Of a stretch of DNA of 43,328 bases, positions 34,070-43,245 are shown in pieces; positions within the stretch are counted from its first letter, which is position 1, and each line of letters opens with the position of its first letter. The stretch spans positions 1 to 43,328 of the forward strand of contig CBFHQJ010000042.1 in assembly GCA_965657795.1 (NCBI GenBank), read 5' to 3'. This DNA is from SW10 sp965657795. GTDB taxonomy: Bacteria > Verrucomicrobiota > Verrucomicrobiia > Verrucomicrobiales > Akkermansiaceae. Both the position numbers and the translations under genes were made by a program. Below the pieces are notes generated by a model, which searched no databases, was not told the origin of the DNA, and saw nothing but the letters and a program-made list of their open reading frames with translations.

Positions 34070-34527
34070 TAGTTTCACTTTTTTTTGGTTTAAAAGCCGT
34101 CGGACAAAATTGAATGACTGATGCTTCAGGCTTTGCAAGAGAACAGCGTTTTTTATGCCAACTTCTGCCAAGCTCTAACAAATCCGGCGGACCAACTCTC
34201 AACACCTTTCGGTGAAATTAAAAGCAATCTCGATGAACTGTTTCGAAGAATCTTACTGATTATTCAACTATCTTGGGCTCTGTGAAGTTAAGCTTAAATA
34301 AAGTTTAACCAACCTGTCCAATAAAATTGTCACTTTTTATTCACTTTTCTTAAATTTATCAAAAAATTAAGGGCAGCCCCCTGTGAATAAAGCGAATTTT
34401 GTCGATGCCTTGTTGAAATTTTTTCGAAAAACGTCCGCGCCGCCACGTCTTGAGAATAACCCACCTCTCGCTTCCTGCAGAAAGCAACCGGAGACAACAT
34501 CTCCAAACTTGACCCCGCAAACGCAGC
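34070..34527. other. AT-rich leader region between porin and sulfatase genes
   Basis: About 460 bases without a gene. It is strongly AT-rich at 34280-34370 and probably holds the promoter and a long 5' leader of the porin gene (minus strand). A TGGCAG/TGGCAT pair near 34150 looks like a sigma54 site, but the spacing is one base short. No structured RNA is recognised. Confidence 0.5.
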
Positions 34528-36006
34528 CTACTCGTATTCCCACTTCATGATCCAGGGATCACCGGTGCGCTTCTGCTCTGCTTTGAGGCGGTCTTTATAT
34601 TTGGCCAAAGCGGCGGCAAGGGCCGGATCACCAGCCAAATTGCGACTCTCATTGGGATCGGAAGCAATATCAAAAAACTCAAATTCAGGACGATGAATAT
34701 AAGAGTCCACCGTTCGGCCACCGTAGTCGGCATCCTTCCCTTTGGCCCACTGGGCCTGCCATGTTGCCGCCACCCAAAGGTCCGAGGCAAAAGGATAAGG
34801 CTGACGGTGGGCAATATTCCAAATCAACTTATACTTCCGATCACGAATGACACGCATCGGATAATACATCTGGATCTCGTGGAAGGTGTGCGACGCCGAA
34901 ACCTCATCCCAGCCCTCGGGCTTCATCTCGGTGAGAATCGGCAGCCAGGAACGGCCGTGATACTTTTTCGGGGCTTTCCCCGTGTTTTCGCCAACCCCGC
35001 CTTTTTCAAATGAAAGCGGCTGGGACGGTGCCGTCTTCTTCTCATTCAACGCCCCCGCCAGATCCAAGATCGTTGGGGTAATATCGGTGTGCGAAAGCAT
35101 CGCCTCACTGGTCACGCCCTTCTTCCCGGCCGCCGGATGACGAACGACAAAAGGCACTCGAAGACCCGCCTCATAAACCGTGGTCTTCGCTCCCGGAAAA
35201 GCCATTCCGTGATCGGCGGTGTAAATAATGACGGTATTGTCCCACTTCCCGTTTTTCTTGAGCAACTCCATCAAACGGCCGAGCCCTTGATCGATGCGCG
35301 AGCACGATTGGTAGTAGTTGGCGATCTCGGCGCGGGACTCAGGAGTGTCCGGCAGGAATCCCGGAACGATGACCTTGGCCGGATCATAAAACACCTCTTC
35401 CACGCCCGGATAAGCCTTCTTCTTCGGGAGGTTTCCAAATCGATCCGGCTTATGCTCGCCCGGGAAGGCCTTGTCGAATCCTCCACCACGATGCGGATCG
35501 GAGGTCGCGAAGTATAAGAAGAAAGGCTTCTCACTCGCGTCCTCGAAAACCGGCTGGCAGACTTCCGCCATTTGCACCGCATTCCGGGAGTTCCCCTTAA
35601 GATACTGATCAAAGTGGAACACCGATTCCGGTGCCACGTGCAGCTTGCCAATCTGGACCGTCCGATACCCCGCCTGCTCCATTAGCTGGGGAAGCGCAAA
35701 AGCCCGCATCGATGCAAAGGACTCGAACTTGTGGAAGTGATGGGTGTGGCCGTATTGCCCGTTGAAGTGATTATGCAGCCCCGAAAGAATGACCGACCGG
35801 GAAGCCGAACAAGAAGCAGTCGTCGCAAAAGCCTGGGTGAACATCGTGCCCTCTTTTGCCAAGGCATCAAGATTGGGCGTCTTGATCACCGAATTCCCAT
35901 AGCACCCCGCCACCGGCGATTGGTCATCGGTCACGAAAAGAATGACGTTCGGACGCTCGGCTCCGAAGAGCGGCAGAAGCAAAATCAAGGAAAGAAAGAT
36001 GCGCAT
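34528..36006 (-). CDS. Exported sulfatase (S1 family, CSASR type)
   Basis: A 492-residue exported sulfatase. ATG 36006 gives a signal peptide (M-R-I-F-L-S-L, cleavage near F-G-A-E at about 16). The formylglycine motif is C66-S-A-S-R70, with Ala in place of the more usual Pro; T-D-D-Q (26-29) binds metal, and Y-T-A-D-H-G-M-A-F is the later metal site. The overall pattern is of heparan N-sulfatase-like (SGSH-like) sulfatases. Likely substrate is a sulfated polysaccharide. It is downstream of the glycoamylase-like gene on the same strand with 49 bases between, which suggests a small polysaccharide-use operon. Confidence 0.93.
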   Translation of the reverse strand: MRIFLSLILLLPLFGAERPNVILFVTDDQSPVAGCYGNSVIKTPNLDALAKEGTMFTQAFATTASCSASRSVILSGLHNHFNGQYGHTHHFHKFESFASMRAFALPQLMEQAGYRTVQIGKLHVAPESVFHFDQYLKGNSRNAVQMAEVCQPVFEDASEKPFFLYFATSDPHRGGGFDKAFPGEHKPDRFGNLPKKKAYPGVEEVFYDPAKVIVPGFLPDTPESRAEIANYYQSCSRIDQGLGRLMELLKKNGKWDNTVIIYTADHGMAFPGAKTTVYEAGLRVPFVVRHPAAGKKGVTSEAMLSHTDITPTILDLAGALNEKKTAPSQPLSFEKGGVGENTGKAPKKYHGRSWLPILTEMKPEGWDEVSASHTFHEIQMYYPMRVIRDRKYKLIWNIAHRQPYPFASDLWVAATWQAQWAKGKDADYGGRTVDSYIHRPEFEFFDIASDPNESRNLAGDPALAAALAKYKDRLKAEQKRTGDPWIMKWEYE

Positions 36007-36055
36007 GGGCAAGACTCGCCATCCTGGCACTCCGGGTCAATACGCAAGGTCTATT

Positions 36056-37246
36056 TCACTTTGCAAAAGTAAATCTCGTCCTGTCGCGGAAGAACGTCAT
36101 CCCAAGGTCCGGGTGAATTCCAGCCAGACCAAAAAGCATGGAGGAAAAATCAATAGACTCAATCCGATCCGGCCGCCAATCCGGCTCATCCAGACTAAAC
36201 CTTGGCACCAAATCGCCCGCCGGCGTCTTCAACCTCCTCGCGGGATTATCGTAAATTTTCGAAAGATCCGCCTGAGCTTCGGGCATCACCGGCATAAACC
36301 CCGCGATGATGCGTGGTGAAACAACCCTTCCCGGATTGCGCGCAAAGCTCGCCGCCATATAACCATCCTTCGGCGTCACCCCCGCGCCCGCTCCCCAGAA
36401 AGATCCACGCCCCGAACGGCGATCCGCCTGCCCCTGCGCCTTCACAAACTTTGCAAAGCCCTCGTCCGTCGTGCACGGATGACACATATAAAAGGGAAAC
36501 TGAATAATGAAGGAAGGTTGTGGCGTGCTTCGCGGCTCGCCCAACAATTGCAGCCCCTCGTGTTTCCACCTTGGCAGATCTCCAGTCTCCAAAACCTCAC
36601 TTTTCCCGTCCCTTTGAAGCTGGAATTCGCGAACCAACCACGCCAATAAGAAATACTCATTGAACATCTGCGTCACCGTTCGCGCCTTCGGCCTACCTTC
36701 CTCCATCACCATGTGCAACCGACTCCCATCCGGTCTCGCCAGCGACAGCTCCCAATTGATCGAATTCCAAAGCAAATCCGCCTCCAGCTTGATCTCTTCA
36801 TCTTCGAAAGTGTTCCGGCAAAAGAGCGCACCCACAACCATGATCGCAGTATCAATCGTGGAATGCTCCGAACTCCCCTCACCCGTCCGGCTTGAGAAAA
36901 AGTGTCGGAAGTAACCTGCCTTCTCCCGGTCCGGAACAAATCCCTTCGTTTTCCCATTCAGGGTTCGCAGGGTCAGCAGCGCCTTCTTCCCAGCGGCAGA
37001 ATCGCGTCCCAATTCATACTCCATGCAAAGTGCGATCAAACCCACCCCGACCGCCGCCGTCGAACACCGCTGACCTTGATCGACATCCTTCCCCACCAAA
37101 TAAGAATCCCGATACATCCCCGTCGGCGTCCGCTGGAGATCATCATAAAAATCCAGCGAAACCTCAAAGAGCGGCTGCAACTTCCCCAAGCCTTCGGCAC
37201 CAATCGACCCGAGGCTGAAAATCAGCATCAACACAATCTTCATCAT
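36056..37246 (-). CDS. Exported glycoamylase-like (alpha/alpha) protein
   Basis: A 396-residue exported protein with a signal peptide (M-M-K-I-V-L-M-L-I-F, cleavage near I-G-A-E at about 17). It fits the glycoamylase-like family (PF10091-type alpha/alpha toroid): the repeat F-F-S-S-R-T-G-E-G-S-S-E-H-S-T-I-D-T-A near residues 115-134, and later F-S-S-M-L-F-G-L-A near the end. Related enzymes act on beta-glucans or sugar-rich polymers; the substrate here is unknown. It precedes the CSASR sulfatase on the same strand (49 bases), so joint action on a sulfated glycan is plausible. Confidence 0.82.
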   Translation of the reverse strand: MMKIVLMLIFSLGSIGAEGLGKLQPLFEVSLDFYDDLQRTPTGMYRDSYLVGKDVDQGQRCSTAAVGVGLIALCMEYELGRDSAAGKKALLTLRTLNGKTKGFVPDREKAGYFRHFFSSRTGEGSSEHSTIDTAIMVVGALFCRNTFEDEEIKLEADLLWNSINWELSLARPDGSRLHMVMEEGRPKARTVTQMFNEYFLLAWLVREFQLQRDGKSEVLETGDLPRWKHEGLQLLGEPRSTPQPSFIIQFPFYMCHPCTTDEGFAKFVKAQGQADRRSGRGSFWGAGAGVTPKDGYMAASFARNPGRVVSPRIIAGFMPVMPEAQADLSKIYDNPARRLKTPAGDLVPRFSLDEPDWRPDRIESIDFSSMLFGLAGIHPDLGMTFFRDRTRFTFAK

Positions 37247-37338
37247 TTCACAAAACCATCCACCACGGAGGGGCTGCCTTCAGACTGCCCGCACCATCCT
37301 CTTTTGCAGTGACATAATCTCAAGGAATTCTTAACTTC

Positions 37339-37671
37339 ATGAATACCGTCAGCGAATTCCGCCTTCAAACAATCGGAGGCGTCATCATGATCCTCCTCGG
37401 CTTCATGTTTTGGCTCCAAGCAGGAGCAATGGCAAAGTTCTTCGGCTTCGTAACCGATCCAGCCGATCCATGGGCCCCGTTCGTGAGGCAAATCGGAATT
37501 CTCGCACTGACCCTTCCTCTCGTCTGGGCCATTTTCAGCATCAAGAAAGAACGCGACCCCTCCAGTCGCTGGACCATGAGATATTCTCTTCTTTCAGGAT
37601 TCGCCACCACCTACCTCATGTTCCATTTCCTCGTTCGATCAATGCAATACGGGCGACTCTACACTTGGTAG
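37339..37671 (+). CDS. Small integral membrane protein, unknown function
   Basis: A 110-residue protein with three or four membrane segments (about 12-32, 48-68, 82-104) and short charged loops. No family recognised. It is divergent from the glycoamylase-like gene with 92 bases between the starts. There is no Shine-Dalgarno that I can see. The neighbours give no firm role. Confidence 0.7.
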   Translation: MNTVSEFRLQTIGGVIMILLGFMFWLQAGAMAKFFGFVTDPADPWAPFVRQIGILALTLPLVWAIFSIKKERDPSSRWTMRYSLLSGFATTYLMFHFLVRSMQYGRLYTW

Positions 37672-38301
37672 ATTGCAACCAGAATCACTACCTAACCAAC
37701 CGGAGCGGCATCCTCGCCAACTACATCTCTCTCCAAAAACCCTCGAGGTCCGACGCCTCGCCGGATTTCCAATCCCAATCATCTTCCCTGAACGTTTCCT
37801 TTTCGATGAATGCCGCGATCTTGGTATGACGCTTCAACAGGACCTTTTCCAGATCCGGGCTCATAATCGCTTTGGCGTAATAAAGAATATGGTCATTCAA
37901 CATACCCAGGTTTTCTAAATCTCTCTCACCTCTGCTTCCAAGCAGGATCCTTGGTAGTCTCAAAATAAAAATAGACCCTCTGAGCCGGTCCATATCAGGG
38001 ATACTTCGGCTTCCTCTGAAGCGCTTCGGTTTCCTCCAACTTCGCCAAAGCATCGGGCTACCCAAGTCACAAGCGCACCATCTCTCTGAAAAAAGGGCCC
38101 TTCCAGGACTTCGTCAAGCTCGCCTCCATCTCATGCTGATAACGACCCCCCGAACGATTATACTTAAAAGACCTAGCTTTCCAAGCACCAGCCGCCTGAC
38201 ACCTTTTTGCAGGCCACCGAGATACCACACCTCCGGCATCGTCTTTGCCACGTCAGGGAAAAGACGCCAGGTGCCGCCGGCTCGTTGAGCCATCGAACTC
38301 T
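37672..38301 (-). pseudogene. Decayed coding region of unrecognised gene
   Basis: This 630-base stretch has protein-like blocks on the minus strand in different frames, broken by several stops. One block (about 37721-37910) ends G-F-W-R-E-M and contains H-I-L-Y-Y-A-K-A-I-M; another (about 38070-38170) contains R-Y-Q-H-E-M-E-A-S and ends F-F-R-E-M-V-R-L. The two endings, F-W-R-E-M and F-F-R-E-M, are similar, so the region may hold two decayed copies of one C-terminus. An imperfect inverted repeat lies at 38184-38287. The original function is not recognised. Confidence 0.45.
38184..38287. repeat. Imperfect inverted repeat (possible REP or MITE-like element)
   Basis: The left arm contains GCCGCCTGACACCTTTTT (38191-38208). 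The right arm, read on the other strand, contains GGCACCTGGCGTCTTTTCC (38258-38276). About 12 of 17 aligned bases agree, sharing CCTG(A/G)C and CTTTT. The arms are separated by about 50 bases. Such GC-rich palindromes with a CCTGACACC core may be mobile repeats. Confidence 0.4.
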
Positions 38302-39240
38302 CTAGTTACGAACAACTCGAAAGAAGAGACGACTTGCGCCTGGCGCCGGATTAGTAAACGTCAGGGAAGTAGTCTCTTCGGTGGACGTGACATCGTCCGG
38401 AACCTTGGATGTAAAGCCCCCCAAATCCGTCGAGAAAAAGATCGAATAGAGGCTGTCCGGGACAGAATCCCAGACAATCGTAATTTGATCACTATCCAGA
38501 GAGATGGAGCTTATCTTGAGCGGAATGTCGGATGGCTCCCTCGATTCGGTGGCAAACCGAACTTCTCCCAATCCGAAGCGATCACCCCCGGCAGTGATGA
38601 CCGGGTCGGCAGGAGGGAGAAAATTATTGTCGATGCGGAGAGCAACATAGCGAACTATGGATTTGGAACCGAAGTAATAAGGTTGGGCGAAATTTCCCGC
38701 GAAGTCACCGGACGGCAAAGCCACATCACTTAGGATGGGATCCATCGTTCCTGTAAAATCCACCTCCTCGGTGTCAAAGTCAAAATCTTCCCCGTCTTCC
38801 TCACGGTGAAAAATCAGAGAGAAGTCGCGCGTGGCATTACCACCATTCGCTTCACCCGGCCCACCATTGTTTCCATATTGCCAGAGGAGGATGGAACCAA
38901 TGGAAACGTTCCCCCCGCCGGTAAGATCAAACACGAAGATTGGGTTGCCTTGCGGAGTGGTCTGAGTCCAGGATTCCTGATGACCATCCCCTTCACGATA
39001 GTGAAAAGTCGTGAGAGCTGTTGTCAGTTTTTCACCGGTTTCGAGAACAACCTCTTCACCCATTTCATTCTGCAGAGCTGGTGCCGCGACTCCGGGGTTG
39101 TCGTCGAGAAGATAGCTAACCGCAGATCCGGCATCACCAACAATCGTGGATGTGACACCAACGGGTTTGATGATTTCTCCAAAAATGGGACTCACCGTCA
39201 GGAGCAAGATCAAATCAAAGATTGTCCTCATAAATTGCAT
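38302..39240 (-). CDS. Secreted galactose-binding-like protein with FN3-like tail
   Basis: A 312-residue exported protein. ATG 39240 gives a signal peptide (M-Q-F-M-R-T-I-F-D-L, cleavage near I-F-G-E at about 22). The central part has S-I-G-S-I-L-L-W-Q-Y-G-N, A-T-R-D-F-S-L-I-F and later R-Y-V-A-L-R-I, G-L-G-E-V-R-F, the strand pattern of F5/8 (discoidin, galactose-binding) domains that bind glycans. A C-terminal beta domain (about 230-312; T-I-V-W-D-S-V-P and L-F-F-R-V-V-R-N) matches the FN3-like tails common in verrucomicrobial secreted proteins. Probable role is glycan binding at the cell surface. Confidence 0.78.
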   Translation of the reverse strand: MQFMRTIFDLILLLTVSPIFGEIIKPVGVTSTIVGDAGSAVSYLLDDNPGVAAPALQNEMGEEVVLETGEKLTTALTTFHYREGDGHQESWTQTTPQGNPIFVFDLTGGGNVSIGSILLWQYGNNGGPGEANGGNATRDFSLIFHREEDGEDFDFDTEEVDFTGTMDPILSDVALPSGDFAGNFAQPYYFGSKSIVRYVALRIDNNFLPPADPVITAGGDRFGLGEVRFATESREPSDIPLKISSISLDSDQITIVWDSVPDSLYSIFFSTDLGGFTSKVPDDVTSTEETTSLTFTNPAPGASRLFFRVVRN

Positions 39241-39424
39241 AATAGCGAAAGACTGTGTCGGCTGACAATGATTACCTTTCCAACTTTCAATGAAATCGTC
39301 TCCGCGAAAACAAAGACCGTGGAATATTGTCAACAGGATACCTTTTTTATCTTCACTCTGATTGAATGAAACACGAACAACCGTAACCTCACCTCAATCG
39401 CCTCCTGCAACAACCGATTAATTC

Positions 39425-41896
39425 ATGACAGCCCGCTCCCTTTCTTGTTCCCTTTTGCTCGCAGGACTTTGGGGCCCGGGCATCAACGCCGCCGAGCCTG
39501 ACTACAAGCTTGTCGTCCCAACGAAGATCGACGACCTCTTCGCTTTCTACTGTTACGATTGCCACGACTCGGGTTCGCAGAAAGGGGATGTCCGATTTGA
39601 CAAGCTCTCCTCCATGGAACAGGGAGAACGACTCGATCTTCTCAACGTCGCGCTCGAGCATGTTTACAGCGGTGAAATGCCACCCCGGAAGGCAGACCAA
39701 CCCACCGAAAAGGAACGCGACGAACTTGCCGCCTGGATCTGGAGCGAGCTCAAAATTTTTAACGCCTCAAAGCTGGAGGACAAACTGCGCTACTACAAAT
39801 ACGCAAACTACCTCAGCCACGAGAAACTCTTCAGCGGAGCAATCACCACCCAAGCGTTTTCAAAACCCCGGCGCTGGCGCATCAACGAGCTCATCTATCA
39901 CGAAAAGATCAACGATGTCTTCGAACTTCAGGGCCGGGATCGTCGCAGCTCGTTTTTTGGGGTGGTCAAACCCTTCAACCTCCCCACCAATCCCGGCGTC
40001 ACCTATTACGACACCGAGACCGTCGAAGGCGGGCAATTTCTTACGCTCCTCTCTAATGCCAAGTGGGTCGTCGACAAGCAATTGCGACCCGCCCTCGTTG
40101 CCAGTGGCGAGCACGTTTTCTCCGAGGAGTACCACGAAGCAAAACAGAACGGGCGGCGTTTTAGAGCCCGCTTCCCCGATGAAGTCTGGAATCCCAAACA
40201 AACCGCCGAACCATTCAATAAGATCATTCAAACAGACAAGCCAACTGAAGAGATGTGGCAGGCCGCCATCAATCATCAGTTCAAAGTCGCCCTCCAACGA
40301 ACCCCTGAATCCAGCGAGATTGAACGCTACCTCTCACTGATCTCGAAGACCCTAAAAACGAGCAACAAAACAGGCGCTCTTAAAAACGTCATGACCTCCG
40401 TCCTGATGGAACCCGAATTTCTCTATCGGAGCGAGTTTGGCGGCGGCGATCCAGACAAGCATGACCGAATCAAACTGACCCCACGGGAAGCCAGCTACGC
40501 CATAGCCTATGCGCTTACCGATCAGATCCCCGACCCGGAACTTGCCTACGCCGCTGAGGCCGAAAAGCTCACAGAGGCAGAAGACTACGAGCGTGAAGTA
40601 CGAAGAATTCTAAAAGACGACAGCATCGCCAAGCCGCGCATCCTCCGCTTCTTCCAAGACTACTTTGGCTACATGGGGGTATACGATGTCTTCAAAGACG
40701 AAGAGCGCTTCGTGGGAGCTTACAACCCGCACCGGGTTGTTTCAACACGATACATCTACCGTGTTCCTGGAAAACTGCGCAAGGAAGCCGACACTCTCGT
40801 CAATTGGGTTTTGGAGCAGGACCAAAATGTCATCGAAACCCTTCTCACCACCGATCGGTTCTTTGTCCACCACAACGGAGACAACGAGGCAATGAAGGCG
40901 GCCGCTGAAAAGTCCACCAAGGAAGCCGCCGAGTTCCGCAAAATTTTTAAGAACACCAAAGGAAGGAAGAAGGACGAAATTGCCAGCTACCTCCAGACCG
41001 TCAACCGATGGGTCAGCAAGGAAGGGAAAATCGCCCGCCGCTTTTACATCGAGAGTGATGACTGGAAGATGCGCTTTGGCCCGGAGGGAACGAAGGGAGA
41101 GAAGGAAAATTGGATCTCCATGCCCCCAGACGGCGAAGGCGTGCTCCACTCGGTCAAGGTCTGGAATCTCGACTACCTCACCTGGTCTTACGAACCCGAG
41201 CAACCGATGAGAGTTGCGAACCGCACCGGTCTCCTGACCCATCCGGCCTGGTTGATTGCCAATTCCATGAATGCCGCCACCGACCCCATCCACCGTGGCA
41301 AATGGATTCGCGAACAACTCCTCGGTGGCTTTATCCGAGACGTCCCCATCACGGTCGATGCCAAGGTCCCCGAAGACCCCCACCGCACTCTGCGCGAAAG
41401 GTTTGTCGTTTCCGAGGACAAGAAGTGCTGGCAATGCCACGAGAAGATGAATCCGCTGGGTTATGTCTTTGAAGAGTATGATGACTTCGGACGATTCCGT
41501 CGCGAGGAAGCCATCGAATATCCCGAAAACATTCTCGAAACAATAACCGTCCGCTCCAAGGGCGAGCATGGCGTCTTCAAAAACTACAAGGTGAATGTCT
41601 ATAAAACCAAACCTGTGGATTCGACAGGATATCTCAGGGGCACCGGTGACAAATCACTCGACGGCCCGGTCAAAGACGTCCGCGATCTCATGACCCGCCT
41701 TGGCAAATCCGACCGCGTCCGGCAGGTCTTCATTCGCAATGTCTTCCGCTACTTCATGGGACGAAACGAAACCTTGGCCGATTCCAAAACCCTCATCAAT
41801 GCCGAGAAGGCCTACCTGAAAAGCGGTGGCAGCTTCACCGAACTCATGGTCTCCATTCTCACTTCCGATTCATTCATTTACCGCAAAGCATCATGA
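39425..41896 (+). CDS. Planctomycete-type cytochrome c (PSCyt), DUF1592 family
   Basis: An 823-residue exported protein (signal peptide, cleavage near I-N-A-A at about 22). An N-terminal cytochrome-like domain has the heme c site C43-Y-D-C-H47. The long middle and end show the DUF1587/1592/1588/1585 string of Planctomycete-type proteins, with motifs such as R-W-R-I-N-E-L, L-M-E-P-E-F-L-Y-R, P-A-W-L-I-A-N-S and R-N-V-F-R-Y-F-M-G-R; a second C668-W-Q-C-H672 lies in the DUF1588 part. Function is unproved; respiratory or extracellular redox roles are proposed. The stop overlaps the DUF1552 start as ATGA (41893-41896), so the two are made together. Confidence 0.93.
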   Translation: MTARSLSCSLLLAGLWGPGINAAEPDYKLVVPTKIDDLFAFYCYDCHDSGSQKGDVRFDKLSSMEQGERLDLLNVALEHVYSGEMPPRKADQPTEKERDELAAWIWSELKIFNASKLEDKLRYYKYANYLSHEKLFSGAITTQAFSKPRRWRINELIYHEKINDVFELQGRDRRSSFFGVVKPFNLPTNPGVTYYDTETVEGGQFLTLLSNAKWVVDKQLRPALVASGEHVFSEEYHEAKQNGRRFRARFPDEVWNPKQTAEPFNKIIQTDKPTEEMWQAAINHQFKVALQRTPESSEIERYLSLISKTLKTSNKTGALKNVMTSVLMEPEFLYRSEFGGGDPDKHDRIKLTPREASYAIAYALTDQIPDPELAYAAEAEKLTEAEDYEREVRRILKDDSIAKPRILRFFQDYFGYMGVYDVFKDEERFVGAYNPHRVVSTRYIYRVPGKLRKEADTLVNWVLEQDQNVIETLLTTDRFFVHHNGDNEAMKAAAEKSTKEAAEFRKIFKNTKGRKKDEIASYLQTVNRWVSKEGKIARRFYIESDDWKMRFGPEGTKGEKENWISMPPDGEGVLHSVKVWNLDYLTWSYEPEQPMRVANRTGLLTHPAWLIANSMNAATDPIHRGKWIREQLLGGFIRDVPITVDAKVPEDPHRTLRERFVVSEDKKCWQCHEKMNPLGYVFEEYDDFGRFRREEAIEYPENILETITVRSKGEHGVFKNYKVNVYKTKPVDSTGYLRGTGDKSLDGPVKDVRDLMTRLGKSDRVRQVFIRNVFRYFMGRNETLADSKTLINAEKAYLKSGGSFTELMVSILTSDSFIYRKAS

Positions 41897-43245
41897 CACA
41901 GAGCAGACGAAACTTTTTAAAGACCTCAACCGCCGGTCTTGCCGGCCTGGCGGGACTCCCGACCTTTGGTGCGGAAGCTCAAGTCGACTCTCCACGCTTC
42001 ATCTTTTTGAGGAAGAGCAACGGGCTCTTTCCCTCGGAGTTTGTCCCACCCACCCTGAGCGAAGCCGATAAGAAGAAGGAAGAAAACAAGGAAGCACTGG
42101 ACATTGATCTGGATCGCCATGACTTGCCGGAGTGGATGAAACCTCTCGCCGCGCACAAAAACGACCTGACCATCCTGCAGGGACTCTCGGCCAAGATGTG
42201 TACCATGGGACACTCAACCTACCAGTCTCCCCTCGCCGTTTCCCGTTCGGCGGAACGAGTCGCCACCATCACCCGGGCCTCCGTCGATGTCGAACTCGGA
42301 CGCATGTTCAGTTCACCCTTCGAGCACATCGAACTAACCTGCGCCAAAAACGAAAAAGGCGTCGTCCGCGGAATGTCTTCGATTGGGCCCAAGCAACCGA
42401 ACTATGCCTTCGCCTCGCCCAGTGCCGCGTATCGAAATCTCTTCGCCGAAGGCGTGGAGAAAGACGACAGCCAGAAGGCCGCTGACAGCCTCTACGAATT
42501 CCTCAACGAAAACATCGCAAGACATGACAGCAAAAAGCTTGATTGGATCGAGTCGCAGAAAATTGGCAACTACGTCAACTCGGCCGATGCCTTGATCGAG
42601 CGCAACGCCCAACTCAAGAGCATGGCGCCGCAGATTGCGGCCAATCTTCCAAGGCTCTCCGAAGCCGTTCTCGATGATCAATACACCGTCGTGGAGCAAC
42701 AGTTTGCTTTTGCTGACATCCTCGTCTCCGCGCTTCGGGCCGGACTTTCCAACGTCGCCACCTTCACCCTCGACGACCTCGGAACCCGCTACGATGGCGT
42801 GGTTCAGGACACCATCGAGCTTCACGAAATTGGTCACAACAAGGCCCTCAAGGGAATGCCAGCTCTTGAGGTTAGGAGCCACCTCCGAACCCACCACATG
42901 AAAGTCGTCAGCAAACTAGTTGAAGACCTCAAAGCGAGCCCGGAAGGTTACGGCAGCATGTTTGATAATACCGTCATTTTCTATCTGCCCGAAAATGGCG
43001 AAGCCCACCATAGCCACGGCACCGAAGTTCCCTTCATCATCCTCGCGGGCAACAAAGTGAAGCTCAGCATGGCCCGCCGCCGCTACATCCGCCTTCCGAA
43101 TTACGACGAAGAAGGCCACAAAACACTCGGCAATTGGTACACCACCATTCTCAATGCTTATGGCAATCCCATCAAACACTACGGCGACTTTGACGTCTCT
43201 CTGAAGATCGATCAGGAAGGTGCCATTCCTCAGTTCCTCTCGTAG
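41893..43245 (+). CDS. DUF1552 protein, Tat-exported
   Basis: A 450-residue protein. The N-terminus carries a twin-arginine signal (S-R-R-N-F-L-K), so it is exported folded by the Tat system, often with a cofactor. The body matches DUF1552, a family almost always encoded directly after a DUF1592-type cytochrome, as here. The fold is related to sulfatase/alkaline phosphatase-like (DUF1501-type) proteins; function is unknown. The start is fixed by ATGA overlap with the preceding stop. Downstream only 83 bases of non-coding sequence remain in the window. Confidence 0.93.
   Translation: MTQSRRNFLKTSTAGLAGLAGLPTFGAEAQVDSPRFIFLRKSNGLFPSEFVPPTLSEADKKKEENKEALDIDLDRHDLPEWMKPLAAHKNDLTILQGLSAKMCTMGHSTYQSPLAVSRSAERVATITRASVDVELGRMFSSPFEHIELTCAKNEKGVVRGMSSIGPKQPNYAFASPSAAYRNLFAEGVEKDDSQKAADSLYEFLNENIARHDSKKLDWIESQKIGNYVNSADALIERNAQLKSMAPQIAANLPRLSEAVLDDQYTVVEQQFAFADILVSALRAGLSNVATFTLDDLGTRYDGVVQDTIELHEIGHNKALKGMPALEVRSHLRTHHMKVVSKLVEDLKASPEGYGSMFDNTVIFYLPENGEAHHSHGTEVPFIILAGNKVKLSMARRRYIRLPNYDEEGHKTLGNWYTTILNAYGNPIKHYGDFDVSLKIDQEGAIPQFLS

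Noticed and set aside
34145..34165. Sigma54-like site near the porin leader
   Set aside because: The spacing between the GG and GC elements is one base short of the usual value.
37720..38170. Several TGA stops in the decayed region as further Sec codons
   Set aside because: They occur at several positions with frame changes and no redox motif; this is gene decay.
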